A stretch of 64,000 nucleotides of DNA from Rhodococcus sp. CH91 (GTDB lineage Bacteria; Actinomycetota; Actinomycetes; Mycobacteriales; Mycobacteriaceae), in assembly GCF_022554085.1 (NCBI RefSeq), contig NZ_JAKFYR010000002.1, positions 434,001 through 498,000 of the forward strand. Reading direction: 5' to 3'. The first letter of the stretch is position 1, and each line of letters opens with the position of its first letter. The notes under the pieces are model-generated. The model saw only the letters and a list, made by a program, of their open reading frames with translations. It ran no database searches and was not told where the DNA came from. A program made the position numbers and the translations under genes. Of the stretch, positions 7,774 to 15,843 are shown one piece after another.

Positions 7774-8825
7774 CCCTCAGCGCCGCCACGATCCTGGTTC
7801 TGTCCCTGGTGGCCGCGGTGGTCGTCGCGGTGGGGGCGTGGGCGTACTCCACGGCGAACCGTCTCGACAGGTTGCACGTGCGCTCCGATCTGTCCTGGCA
7901 GGCTCTCGATGCTGCGCTGGCCCGCCGGGCGGTGGTCGTGCGCAGTATCGCAGCGTCGATCCCGGTCTCGGAGGGCCGGAGCCTGGCACTGCTCGCCGAT
8001 GCCGCCGAGCGGGCGGACCGCAGTCGTCGTGAGGCGGCCGAGAACGCGCTGTCGGCCGCGCTCGCGCGACTCGACGCCGGGCGGTTGCGCTCGCAGCTCG
8101 TCGCCGAGCTCGCCGACGCGGAAGCGCGTGTGCTCATCGCCAGGCGATTCCACAACGACGCGGTCCGCGACACGCTGGCGCTGCGCACCCGTCGTCCTGT
8201 GCGGTGGCTGCATCTCGGTGGAACGGCGCCCCTGCCGACCTATTTCGAGATCGCCGAACGTGCGGATGCGGTCGCCACGGCGGGCGCGACGGCCGTCCCC
8301 GTGCCGGCGAGCCGCACCGCACCCGTACCGGACCGATTACGGACCTCGGCGCGGGTGGTGCTTCTCGACGAGCTCGGCCGCGTCCTGTTGCTCCGCGGGC
8401 ACGACCCTGCCGCACCCGACAACCGTTTCTGGTTCACGGTCGGTGGCGCGGTCGAACCAGGGGAGGACCTCGCGGTCGCCGCGGTCCGGGAGATGGCAGA
8501 GGAGACAGGCCTGCAGATCGAGCCGGATCGTCTGTGCGGCCCGATCTGGCGTCGCGTCGCGGTGTTCCCGTTCAACGGTGAGGTCCTCCATTCCGAGGAG
8601 TTGTTCTTCACGGTGCAGGTCCCGTCGTTCGAGCCCGGCGCGAACGGCTTCACCGAGCTCGAACGGAACATGAACCTCGAGCATCGTTGGTTCGATGCGG
8701 AGGACGTGGCGACGCTCGTGCGGACCGGCGAAGCGGTCTTCCCCCAGGATCTCGCCGACCTGCTGGACGAGGCGAAGCAGATCGCGGCCGGACGTCGCGA
8801 ACCGGAGATGCGCCCGATCCACTGA
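7770..8825 (+). CDS. Membrane-anchored LemA-like/Nudix hydrolase fusion
   Basis: A 351-residue protein with an N-terminal membrane helix (~5-25), a helical region (~30-135) whose start resembles the LemA family (Asn-Arg-Leu-Asp-Arg-Leu ... Ser-Trp-Gln-Ala-Leu-Asp ... Leu-Ala-Arg-Arg), and a C-terminal Nudix domain (~185-340) with a perfect Nudix box G-x5-E-x7-R-E-x2-E-E-x-G. The substrate is unknown; the family hydrolyses nucleoside diphosphates linked to another group. It overlaps pimA and closes the PIM operon, as Rv2609c does in M. tuberculosis, so a role in nucleotide-sugar or CDP-lipid housekeeping at the membrane is plausible but unproven. Confidence 0.85.
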   Translation: MTLSAATILVLSLVAAVVVAVGAWAYSTANRLDRLHVRSDLSWQALDAALARRAVVVRSIAASIPVSEGRSLALLADAAERADRSRREAAENALSAALARLDAGRLRSQLVAELADAEARVLIARRFHNDAVRDTLALRTRRPVRWLHLGGTAPLPTYFEIAERADAVATAGATAVPVPASRTAPVPDRLRTSARVVLLDELGRVLLLRGHDPAAPDNRFWFTVGGAVEPGEDLAVAAVREMAEETGLQIEPDRLCGPIWRRVAVFPFNGEVLHSEELFFTVQVPSFEPGANGFTELERNMNLEHRWFDAEDVATLVRTGEAVFPQDLADLLDEAKQIAAGRREPEMRPIH

Positions 8826-8854
8826 ATACGCGAGTGGCCCACCGATAATGTGCA

Positions 8855-8982
8855 GTCCAGTTCGTGGAAACTGGACCGGTGGTCGGCCCGTTTCCGGCAT
8901 CGAACTCGCATGTCCTTGTACGAATGGTGTGTGACTGTTCGATCGAAGCAGTCCAGTGGTTCTCAACTGGATATGGAACTGG
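8855..8982 (+). promoter_or_regulatory. Repeated ACTGG-type inverted repeats in the pdxS promoter
   Basis: Two inverted repeats share one half-site: GTCCAGTT/AACTGGAC at 8855-8862/8869-8876 (perfect, six-base spacer) and TCCAGT/ACTGGA at 8952-8957/8966-8971 (eight-base spacer). A fifth half-site AACTGG lies at 8977-8982, close to the -35 position of a probable -10 TATGCT at 8998-9003. MocR-type PdxR activators bind repeated sites at pdxST promoters in other Gram-positives, so a PdxR-like regulator is a reasonable candidate; no pdxR gene is in the window. Confidence 0.55.
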
Positions 8983-9068
8983 CTGTTTCGTGCTTCCTAT
9001 GCTGGGCGCGCCGCGGTACTCCTGTGCCCCGGTATTCCGTCGAATCGTCGCCCCGGAGGAACAGCACC

Positions 9069-9971
9069 ATGAGCAGTCCCGTCCCCGCCCCCACCACCGG
9101 TACCGCCCGCGTCAAGCGCGGCATGGCCGAAATGCTCAAGGGCGGCGTCATCATGGACGTGGTCACCCCCGACCAGGCCAAGATCGCGGAAGACGCCGGA
9201 GCGGTTGCCGTCATGGCTCTCGAGCGGGTGCCTGCCGACATCCGTGCCCAGGGCGGAGTCTCGCGCATGAGCGATCCCGACATGATCGAGGGCATCATCG
9301 AGGCTGTCTCCATTCCCGTCATGGCCAAGGCGCGGATCGGCCACTTCGTGGAGGCTCAGATCCTGCAGTCCCTCGGCGTCGACTACATCGACGAATCCGA
9401 AGTGCTCACTCCCGCCGACTACGAGAACCACATCGACAAGTTCTCGTTCACGGTGCCCTTCGTGTGCGGCGCGACGGATCTCGGTGAAGCGCTGCGCCGC
9501 ATCAACGAAGGCGCTGCGATGATCCGCTCCAAGGGCGAAGCCGGGACCGGTGACGTCTCCAACGCCACCACCCACATGCGCCGGATCCGTCAGCAGATCC
9601 GCCGGCTGACCTCCCTGCCGGAGGACGAACTGTACGTCGCGGCGAAGGAATTGCAGGCGCCCTACGATCTCGTCGTCGAGGTCGCCCGCGCCGGTAAGCT
9701 GCCCGTCACCCTCTTCACTGCCGGCGGCATCGCCACCCCTGCCGATGCCGCGATGATGATGCAGCTGGGCGCCGAGGGTGTGTTCGTCGGCTCGGGCATC
9801 TTCAAGTCGGGCGATCCGGCCCGGCGTGCGGCCGCCATCGTCAAGGCGACCACCTTCCACGACGATCCGGACGTGCTCGCCAAGATCTCCCGCGGCCTCG
9901 GCGAAGCGATGGTGGGCATCAACGTCGACGAGATCCCGCAGCCCCACCGCCTCGCCGAACGCGGCTGGTGA
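9069..9971 (+). CDS. pdxS: Pyridoxal 5'-phosphate synthase, synthase subunit
   Basis: Makes pyridoxal 5'-phosphate from ribose 5-phosphate, glyceraldehyde 3-phosphate and ammonia, in a dodecamer that docks the glutaminase PdxT. The 300-residue TIM-barrel protein is strongly conserved: the Met-Ala-Lys-Ala-Arg-Ile-Gly-His segment and Ser-Lys-Gly-Glu-Ala-Gly-Thr-Gly, both holding lysines of the reaction, and the Gly-Gly-Ile-Ala-Thr-Pro-Ala-Asp phosphate site. GGAGGAA eight bases upstream supports the ATG. Its partner pdxT lies 3 kb away beyond a divergent gene pair. The stop is only five bases from the convergent end of the rsbP-like gene, with no terminator between. Confidence 0.98.
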   Translation: MSSPVPAPTTGTARVKRGMAEMLKGGVIMDVVTPDQAKIAEDAGAVAVMALERVPADIRAQGGVSRMSDPDMIEGIIEAVSIPVMAKARIGHFVEAQILQSLGVDYIDESEVLTPADYENHIDKFSFTVPFVCGATDLGEALRRINEGAAMIRSKGEAGTGDVSNATTHMRRIRQQIRRLTSLPEDELYVAAKELQAPYDLVVEVARAGKLPVTLFTAGGIATPADAAMMMQLGAEGVFVGSGIFKSGDPARRAAAIVKATTFHDDPDVLAKISRGLGEAMVGINVDEIPQPHRLAERGW

Positions 9972-9976
9972 GCGAC

Positions 9977-11170
9977 TCAGCCGGGCGCGCGGAGAGCGAG
10001 CAGGGCGACATCGTCCTGCACACCCGAACCGAGGGCATCGAGCACCGCCCGCACGGCACCGACCGCCTCGCCGGGGCTCGTCGGGCTCGCGGTGCGCAGG
10101 TGCTCGAGCAGTCGCTCTTCGCCGAACCGTTCGTGTTCGTCGCCGGAGACGACAGCCTCGGTCACACCGTCGGTGTACAGCAGCAGCGTGTCGCCGGGAG
10201 CGAGGACGACGGTGTGCTCGGCGAGTCGCGGGGCACGCAGCATCCCGATCAGTTGCCCTCCGACGGTGGGGAGGTAGCCGGTGCTGCCGTCGGAGCGCAC
10301 GAGGATCGGTGGAGGATGCCCACCCGACGCGAAGCGGACCTCGACGTTCCCGGAGGCGAGGTCGGGTGTGACCGTACCGAAGACGAGCGTGCAGAAGGGT
10401 GCTCGCGCGTCGCTGTTGCTCTCGTCGAGCAGAGCGGTGTTGAGCGTCGTGAGCACGGCGGCAGGATCGGGATCGTAGATCGCCGCGGCGCGCAGGGTAT
10501 ACCGGACGAGAGAGGTCACGGCCGCGGCGCGGGCGCCCTTGCCGCATACGTCGCCGAGGAACAGTCCCCAGGTTCCGGCCCGCGCCGGGAACAGGTCGTA
10601 GAAATCGCCACCGACCTCGTCGGTCGACGCGATGTGGTAGTAGGCGTCGACCTCGAGGCCGGGCACCCGGGGCAGGGCCGGGGGAAGAAGCGTCGCTTGC
10701 AGTGTGGCGTTTATCCGCCGGAGTCGTTCGCGTTCGCGTTCGGCCTCCCTCCGGGCGCGCAGCAACTCCGTCTCGTAGGACCGCCGCTCACGCGCGTCGA
10801 ACAACATGGTGCGGACGAGCAGCGGCCGGCCCTCCGGATCGGACTCCACCGTCGAGGCGATCAGGACCGGCAGGCGGGTCCGATCGCTGCGCGCGAGTTC
10901 CAGTGCTATTCCGTTGATCTCACGCTTCAGAAGGAGGATCGGAGCGTAGTGGGTCTCGTGGTAGAGACGTCCGCCCACGGTGAGCAGATCCGAGAAGTAC
11001 CGCTCGCCGACGACTTCCTCCCTCGTGTATCCGAGCCAGTGCAGCAGTGTCCGGTTGACATCGACGATCCGGCCGTCGGGAAGTGTCGTCAGGAAACCGC
11101 ACGGCGCGTTCTCGTAGAGCGTGTCGCCGTGCTCGGGCCAGGAGTCGAGGGGTCGATCCGTCGTCGTCAC
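9977..11170 (-). CDS. rsbP: RsbP-like PAS-PP2C serine phosphatase
   Basis: A 397-residue protein with an N-terminal PAS domain (~15-125: Asn-Ala-Pro-Cys-Gly-Phe ... Trp-Leu-Gly-Tyr-Thr-Arg-Glu-Glu-Val), a coiled-coil linker rich in Arg/Glu (~135-165) and a SpoIIE/RsbU-type PP2C phosphatase (~175-395) with the metal-ligand motifs Gly-Gly-Asp-Phe-Tyr-Asp, Gly-Asp-Val-Cys-Gly-Lys-Gly, and Asp-Asp-Val near the end. In Bacillus RsbP dephosphorylates the anti-anti-sigma factor RsbV when RsbQ is present, releasing sigma-B. The GTG start overlaps the stop of the rsbQ-like gene (GTGA), so the pair is translationally coupled. No RsbV or RsbW gene is in the window. The pathway is inferred from the pairing. 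Confidence 0.85.
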   Translation of the reverse strand: MTTTDRPLDSWPEHGDTLYENAPCGFLTTLPDGRIVDVNRTLLHWLGYTREEVVGERYFSDLLTVGGRLYHETHYAPILLLKREINGIALELARSDRTRLPVLIASTVESDPEGRPLLVRTMLFDARERRSYETELLRARREAERERERLRRINATLQATLLPPALPRVPGLEVDAYYHIASTDEVGGDFYDLFPARAGTWGLFLGDVCGKGARAAAVTSLVRYTLRAAAIYDPDPAAVLTTLNTALLDESNSDARAPFCTLVFGTVTPDLASGNVEVRFASGGHPPPILVRSDGSTGYLPTVGGQLIGMLRAPRLAEHTVVLAPGDTLLLYTDGVTEAVVSGDEHERFGEERLLEHLRTASPTSPGEAVGAVRAVLDALGSGVQDDVALLALRAPG

Positions 11171-11988
11171 CCGATCCTTCGTGCGAACGCCGCGATCGCG
11201 GCAGCGGTTTCGTCCGGTGCGCTGAGCTGGGGGCAGTGGCCCGTCGCGTTCAGGGTCACCAGTTCGCTGCCGGGGATCTGCTCGTGAACGAACGCACCTA
11301 CCTCCCGAGGAGCGATCGCATCGTGCGCGCACTGGACGACGAGGCTGGGTACCGGAACGGCGGCCAGATCGGCGCGGTTGTCCGACAGGAAGGTAACCCG
11401 GGCGAAGATCCGGGCCACTTCGGGGTCCGTCCGGCAGAAGATCTCGGTGAGCTCGTCGCCGAGTTCGGGACGGTCCGGATTGCCCATGATGACCGGGGCC
11501 ATGGCCCCGGTCCAGCCCAGATAGTTCGCTTCGAGGGATTCGAGCAGTTCGTCGATGTCCGCGGCACTGAAGCCGCCCCGATAGCCGGTCGCGGGATCGT
11601 CGACGAAGCACGGGGACGGCACGAGCAGGACGAGCGCGGAGAAGGCATCCGGGGCTGCGGCGGAAGCAAGGGCGCCGATCGTCGCGCTGACCGAATGACC
11701 CACGAAGACGACCGGACCGAGGTCCAGCCCCCGGCATACGTCGACGACATCCTCGGCGTAACTCTCCATACGCGAATACCGCTCGGGATCCCACGCTCTC
11801 GGGTCCGAACGCCCCGAGCCGACATGGTCGAACCGGACGATCGTGAACTCCGGTTCGAGAAGCGGCGCGACGAGGTGCCACAGGTGCTGATCACAACCGA
11901 ATCCGTGGGCGAGGACCAGCGCCGGACCCTCGCGGTTGCCGGTGATCGTCACATGATTCCTGCTCACCACGTCGATGAGTTGTCGCAT
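11167..11988 (-). CDS. rsbQ: RsbQ-like alpha/beta hydrolase
   Basis: A 273-residue alpha/beta hydrolase with triad Ser99 (Gly-His-Ser-Val-Ser), Asp223 and His251 (Gly-His-Cys-Pro-Gln). Similarity to Bacillus RsbQ runs the whole length, including Ser-Arg-Asn-His-Val, Gly-Phe-Gly-Cys-Asp-Gln, Asp-His-Val-Gly-Ser-Gly-Arg-Ser-Asp and Pro-Ser-Pro-Cys-Phe (compared from memory). RsbQ is required for RsbP to respond to energy stress, possibly by making a small ligand for the PAS domain; its fold is shared with strigolactone/karrikin receptors. GGAGGGGG just upstream of the ATG supports the start. It is transcribed away from tesB and is followed by its partner phosphatase with overlapping codons. Confidence 0.88.
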   Translation of the reverse strand: MRQLIDVVSRNHVTITGNREGPALVLAHGFGCDQHLWHLVAPLLEPEFTIVRFDHVGSGRSDPRAWDPERYSRMESYAEDVVDVCRGLDLGPVVFVGHSVSATIGALASAAAPDAFSALVLLVPSPCFVDDPATGYRGGFSAADIDELLESLEANYLGWTGAMAPVIMGNPDRPELGDELTEIFCRTDPEVARIFARVTFLSDNRADLAAVPVPSLVVQCAHDAIAPREVGAFVHEQIPGSELVTLNATGHCPQLSAPDETAAAIAAFARRIG

Positions 11989-12021
11989 CGTGCCCCCTCC
12001 GTTCTCCAGAGAGTGTCACAT

Positions 12022-12038
12022 TCGCTACGTGATAGCGA
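12022..12038. promoter_or_regulatory. Inverted repeat between rsbQ and tesB
   Basis: TCGCTA and TAGCGA separated by five bases, in the 142-bp divergent region. It could be an operator for the rsbQ-like gene; no regulator is known. A probable -10 for tesB (TAGCCT, 12095-12100) lies further downstream. Confidence 0.3.
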
Positions 12039-12130
12039 TCCCCGTCCTCCCACGACTCGACGGGGACCGAGCGTGCACTGCTCGTCCGGGCGGCTAGCCT
12101 TCTTCCGTACGGTGCACAGAAGGAGTTCCC

Positions 12131-12955
12131 ATGGCGAAGATCGAGCAGATCCTGGCGCTCGAACAGATCGAGAACGACATCTTCCGAGGCATAGCGACCG
12201 AGACGCTGCTACCTCGGACGTTCGGCGGTCAGGTTGCGGCGCAGGCGCTCGTCTCGGCCGTGCGGACCGTCGACCCCGCCTTCGGTGTGCACTCGCTGCA
12301 CGGCTACTTCCTGCGCCCGGGAAACCCCACGATGCAGATCGTCTACCTCGTCGACCGGATCCGCGACGGGCGCTCCTTCTGCACCCGGCGCGTGACCGCC
12401 GTCCAGGACGGCAAGCCGATCTTCACCATGTCGGCCTCCTTCCATGTGCGCGACGAGGGCATCGAACACCAGGACACGATGCCCCGGGTGCCGGATCCGG
12501 AATCTCTCCCGGATCCCGAGAGCGTGATCGACGACGCCACCCTGTCGTGGGCCAAACGGGAATGGGCCGAATGGGATTTCCGGTTCGTCCCTCGCGATCT
12601 GATGGATGCCTCCCGTCGCATGGCGGCGCAGCAACAGGTGTGGTTCCGTTCGCGCGAGGCACTGCCCGCCGACCCGGTCTTCCACGTCTGCACGCTCGCG
12701 TACATGAGCGACATGACCTTGCTCGGCTCGGCGAGCGTCGGTCACCACGACGAGCGGACTCAGGGTGCCTCGCTGGACCACGCGATGTGGTTCCTGCGAC
12801 CGTTCCGTGCCGACGACTGGCTGCTCTACGACCAGACGTCGCCCTCCGCCGGGCTGGGGCGGGCACTCACCCAGGGGCGGATCTTCGACCGCAACGGCAA
12901 CATGGTCGCCGCGGTGGTGCAGGAAGGTCTCACGCGTTATCTGCGCGATTCCTGA
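12131..12955 (+). CDS. tesB: Acyl-CoA thioesterase II
   Basis: A cytoplasmic double hot-dog enzyme that hydrolyses medium- and long-chain acyl-CoA. The 274-residue protein shows both halves of the TesB fold: Phe-Gly-Gly-Gln-Val-Ala-Ala-Gln-Ala (~34-42), His-Ser-Leu-His-Gly-Tyr-Phe-Leu (~57-64), Arg-Asp-Gly-Arg-Ser-Phe, and the C-terminal Ser-Leu-Asp-His-Ala-Met-Trp-Phe and Gly-Leu-Gly-Arg segments. GAAGGAG is placed correctly before the ATG. The tesB-pdxT-yebC order matches mycobacteria, where tesB2 is next to pdxS; here pdxS is displaced by the rsbQP-like pair. Confidence 0.94.
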   Translation: MAKIEQILALEQIENDIFRGIATETLLPRTFGGQVAAQALVSAVRTVDPAFGVHSLHGYFLRPGNPTMQIVYLVDRIRDGRSFCTRRVTAVQDGKPIFTMSASFHVRDEGIEHQDTMPRVPDPESLPDPESVIDDATLSWAKREWAEWDFRFVPRDLMDASRRMAAQQQVWFRSREALPADPVFHVCTLAYMSDMTLLGSASVGHHDERTQGASLDHAMWFLRPFRADDWLLYDQTSPSAGLGRALTQGRIFDRNGNMVAAVVQEGLTRYLRDS

Positions 12956-13016
12956 TCGCGACGGTCCGTCGCGGCATCCTGCGCACCGGCGACCCCGAAC
13001 GGACAGGCAGGCGAGC

Positions 13017-13685
13017 GTGACGAATTCTTCACCCGTGATCGGTGTTCTGGCACTGCAGGGCGACGTGCGCGAACACCGCGCCGCACTCGAGGCCGCGGGC
13101 GCACGGACGATCGCCGTCCGCCGCGAACGCGAACTCGACGAGGTGGACGGCATCGTCCTGCCGGGCGGCGAGTCCACCACCGTCGGCCGTCTGCTTCGGG
13201 TCTTCGATCTGCTCGACCCGCTGAGGACGCGGTTGGAGGAGGGGCTTCCCGCCTACGGATCGTGCGCCGGGATGATCCTCCTCGCCTCCCGTGTCCTCGA
13301 CACGACCGCTGACGCCGAGCACCTCGGCGCGCTGGATATCGTCGTGCGGCGCAACGCCTTCGGCAGGCAGGTCGACTCGTTCGAGACCGATCTGCCCATG
13401 GCCGGACTCGACGGTGGTCCGGTCCGCGCCGTGTTCATCCGCGCGCCCTGGGTGGAGACCACCGGGCCCGACGTCGAGGTCCTCGCCAGGGTGCCCGACG
13501 GACCGGCGGCGGGTCGCGCGGTAGCGGTGCGCCAGGGCGCCGTGATCGCGACCTCCTTCCACCCCGAGATCACGGGCGACGACCGTGTACACCGGCTGTT
13601 CGTGGAGACCGTGCGCTCGACGGCCGGACGGTCTCGGCCCCGGGTCCCCGCCGGCCGTGCGGTAGCACACAGCCGCGACGGGTAG
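13017..13685 (+). CDS. pdxT: Pyridoxal 5'-phosphate synthase, glutaminase subunit
   Basis: Releases ammonia from glutamine and channels it to PdxS. The 222-residue class I glutaminase has the Leu-Gln-Gly-Asp opening, the Gly-Gly-Glu-Ser-Thr oxyanion segment (~50-54), the catalytic Cys83 in Gly-Ser-Cys-Ala-Gly, and the His-Glu pair in Ser-Phe-His-Pro-Glu near the C terminus. The last ~25 residues, basic and Pro-rich, extend beyond the usual end. The GTG start at 13017 is chosen because translation then begins just before the conserved Val-Ile-Gly-Val-Leu-Ala strand. It is 61 bases after tesB and likely co-transcribed with it. Confidence 0.95.
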   Translation: MTNSSPVIGVLALQGDVREHRAALEAAGARTIAVRRERELDEVDGIVLPGGESTTVGRLLRVFDLLDPLRTRLEEGLPAYGSCAGMILLASRVLDTTADAEHLGALDIVVRRNAFGRQVDSFETDLPMAGLDGGPVRAVFIRAPWVETTGPDVEVLARVPDGPAAGRAVAVRQGAVIATSFHPEITGDDRVHRLFVETVRSTAGRSRPRVPAGRAVAHSRDG

Positions 13686-13688
13686 AAT
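13683..13688 (+). promoter_or_regulatory. Candidate -10 of yebC
   Basis: TAGAAT overlaps the pdxT stop codon and lies about 60 bases before the yebC start. No clear -35 is present, which is common in this group. Confidence 0.4.
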
Positions 13689-13747
13689 CGACTCTCCGAC
13701 CTGTCGGTTGACGCCGACCACACTTCGCCGGAAGGGGCTCGAAGCGA

Positions 13748-14500
13748 ATGAGCGGCCACTCCAAATGGGCCACCACCAAGCACAAGAAGGCGGTCATCGA
13801 CGCCAAGCGCGGCAAGATGTTCGCGAAGCTCATCAAGAACATCGAGGTGGCGGCCCGGACCGGCGGTGGCGACCCGGCGGGTAACCCGACCCTGTTCGAC
13901 GCCATCCAGAAGGCGAAGAAGAGCTCGGTTCCGAACGACAACATCGAGCGTGCGCGCAAGCGTGGTGCCGGTGAGGAAGCCGGCGGCGCCGACTGGCAGA
14001 ACATCACCTACGAGGGCTACGGCCCCAACGGTGTCGCACTGCTCATCGAGTGCCTGACCGACAATCGCAACCGCGCCGCCGGTGAGGTCCGGACCGCCAT
14101 GACCCGCAACGGGGGCAACATGGCCGATCCCGGATCGGTCGCCTACCTGTTCACCCGCAAGGGTGTGGTGGTGCTCGAGAAGAACGGCCGGAGCGAGGAC
14201 GAGATCCTCGAGGTCGTCCTCGAAGCCGGCGCCGAGGAGATCAACGATCTCGGCGATTCCTTCGAGATCGTCTCCGAGGCGAGCGACCTGATCGCCGTGC
14301 GTACGGCTCTCGTCGACGCCGGCATCGACTACGACTCCGCCGATCCGGATTTCCGGGCCTCGGTCGAGGTGCCCGTCGACGCCGAGGGCGCGCGCAAGGT
14401 CATGAAACTGGTCGACGCGCTCGAGGATTGCGACGACGTGCAGAACGTCTACACGAACGTCGACATCTCCGACGACGTGCTCGCAGAACTCGACGCCTGA
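13748..14500 (+). CDS. YebC/TACO1-family protein
   Basis: A 250-residue protein with the complete YebC signature: Met-Ser-Gly-His-Ser-Lys-Trp-Ala-Thr at the N terminus, Gly-Gly-Gly-Asp-Pro near residue 40, and Tyr-Glu-Gly-Tyr-Gly-Pro-Asn-Gly-Val (~92-100). Members bind DNA or ribosomes: some act as transcriptional regulators, and others, like mitochondrial TACO1, help translation of difficult peptide sequences. It lies upstream of ruvCAB, as in most actinobacteria, but a strong hairpin and an SOS promoter separate them. Confidence 0.95.
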   Translation: MSGHSKWATTKHKKAVIDAKRGKMFAKLIKNIEVAARTGGGDPAGNPTLFDAIQKAKKSSVPNDNIERARKRGAGEEAGGADWQNITYEGYGPNGVALLIECLTDNRNRAAGEVRTAMTRNGGNMADPGSVAYLFTRKGVVVLEKNGRSEDEILEVVLEAGAEEINDLGDSFEIVSEASDLIAVRTALVDAGIDYDSADPDFRASVEVPVDAEGARKVMKLVDALEDCDDVQNVYTNVDISDDVLAELDA

Positions 14501-14526
14501 GCGACGCTCGCGTCGCACTCGTCCGC

Positions 14527-14574
14527 AGCGGCCGGGGTCGCGTGTCGGTCTCCCGGCACCCGACCCCGGCCGCT
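14527..14574. terminator. Long GC-rich hairpin between yebC and ruvC
   Basis: Arms of 14 bases (14527-14540 and 14561-14574) pair perfectly, and after one C-C mismatch the stem continues for seven more pairs with one G-U, leaving a four-base loop. There is no T run. It probably terminates the yebC transcript and isolates the SOS-controlled ruv operon. Confidence 0.65.
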
Positions 14575-14580
14575 ATGCTC

Positions 14581-14596
14581 TCGAACAGGCGTTCGC
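14581..14596 (+). promoter_or_regulatory. LexA (SOS) box upstream of ruvCAB
   Basis: TCGAAC-AGGC-GTTCGC matches the mycobacterial/actinobacterial SOS box TCGAAC-N4-GTTCGA at 11 of 12 defined bases. It directly follows a probable -10 (TATGCT, 14574-14579), so bound LexA would cover the transcription start. DNA damage would relieve repression. Confidence 0.85.
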
Positions 14597-14662
14597 AATC
14601 GTGCGGAGCGGGTCGGGATTCGTCGAGAGGCGTCGGAACCGGCCGTATTCGGGTGTCGAGAG

Positions 14663-15250
14663 GTGAGTCGGGTGCGCGTGATGGGTGTCGACCCCGGTCT
14701 GACCCGCTGCGGCCTCGGAATGGTCGACACCGGACGCGGACGCGACGTGATCCCCGTCGCCGTCGGTGTCATCCGCACCTCACCCGACCTCGATTTGCAG
14801 CACCGGTTGCTGAAGGTGTCCGACTCCGTCGAGGAATGGATGGACCGCTACAAGCCCGACGTCGTCGCGATCGAGCGCGTGTTCTCCCAGCACAACGTGC
14901 GTAGTGCGATGAGCACCGCGCAGGCCGGTGGCGTCGTCGCCCTGGCCGCGGCACGCCGCGCGATCCCGGTCATGTTCCACACACCGAGCGAGGTGAAGGC
15001 GGCGGTCACCGGCAGCGGCACGGCCGACAAGAAGCAGGTGACCACGATGATCACCCGCATCCTCAAGCTCGATTCCGCGCCGAAGCCCGCCGATGCCGCC
15101 GACGCACTCGCGTTGGCCGTCGCACACTGCTGGCGCGCTCCGCTGCTCGCCAGACTCGCGGCCGCCGAAGCTGCGGCCGCCCAGCAGAAGAAACGCTACG
15201 AGGAGCGGCTGCGCGAACAGTCGGCCGCACGGAAGGCAGGTAGCCGGTGA
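14663..15250 (+). CDS. ruvC: Holliday junction resolvase RuvC
   Basis: Cuts Holliday junctions at the end of recombinational repair. The 195-residue protein has the RNase H-like acidic residues: Asp in Gly-Val-Asp-Pro-Gly-Leu, Glu in Ile-Glu-Arg-Val-Phe, and the C-terminal Asp-Ala-Ala-Asp-Ala-Leu pair. The last ~30 residues form a charged Ala/Lys/Arg-rich tail beyond the catalytic core. It starts with GTG after AGAGG, is preceded by the LexA box, and overlaps ruvA by GTGA. Confidence 0.97.
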   Translation: MSRVRVMGVDPGLTRCGLGMVDTGRGRDVIPVAVGVIRTSPDLDLQHRLLKVSDSVEEWMDRYKPDVVAIERVFSQHNVRSAMSTAQAGGVVALAAARRAIPVMFHTPSEVKAAVTGSGTADKKQVTTMITRILKLDSAPKPADAADALALAVAHCWRAPLLARLAAAEAAAAQQKKRYEERLREQSAARKAGSR

Positions 15251-15843
15251 TCGCCTCGGTACACGGCGAGGTTCTCGACATAGCCCTCGACCACGTGGTG
15301 ATCGAGGCGGGTGGGATCGGCTATCGGATCAATGCCACGCCCGCGACGCTCGCGGCGCTCCGGCGTGGAGAACAGGCGCGCCTCGCCACCTCGATGATCG
15401 TCCGCGAGGACTCCATGACGCTCTACGGCTTCGCCGACTCGGAGGCACGCGAGCTGTTCGGGTTGCTGCAGACGGTCAGCGGGGTCGGTCCCCGGCTCGC
15501 CATGGCGACGCTCGCCGTGCTCGAACCCGACGCCCTGCGTGCGGCTCTGGCGGACGGCAACACCGCAGCCCTCACCCGCGTGCCGGGCATCGGCAAACGC
15601 GGCGCCGAACGCATGATCGTCGAACTGCGCGACAAGGTCGCGGCGTTCGGCGCGACCGGGTCGGCTCCCGTCGCGGCCGCGGGTTCACCGCTGCGCGATC
15701 AGATCGTGGAGGCGCTGGTGGGTCTCGGGTTCACCCCGCGTCAGGCAGAGCCTGCCGCCGATACCGTCCTCACCGAGGATCCGGCCGCCGATGTCTCCAC
15801 CGCGCTGCGGTCCGCTCTGAAGCTGCTGGGTAGGGCGCGGTGA
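15247..15843 (+). CDS. ruvA: Holliday junction DNA helicase subunit RuvA
   Basis: Binds four-way junctions as a tetramer and loads RuvB. The 198-residue protein has the N-terminal OB fold (Met-Ile-Ala-Ser-Val-His-Gly), the two helix-hairpin-helix motifs (Val-Ser-Gly-Val-Gly-Pro-Arg-Leu-Ala and Val-Pro-Gly-Ile-Gly-Lys-Arg-Gly-Ala), an Ala/Pro linker, and domain III (Ala-Leu-Val-Gly-Leu-Gly-Phe) which contacts RuvB. Both ends overlap neighbours by four bases. Confidence 0.97.
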   Translation: MIASVHGEVLDIALDHVVIEAGGIGYRINATPATLAALRRGEQARLATSMIVREDSMTLYGFADSEARELFGLLQTVSGVGPRLAMATLAVLEPDALRAALADGNTAALTRVPGIGKRGAERMIVELRDKVAAFGATGSAPVAAAGSPLRDQIVEALVGLGFTPRQAEPAADTVLTEDPAADVSTALRSALKLLGRAR

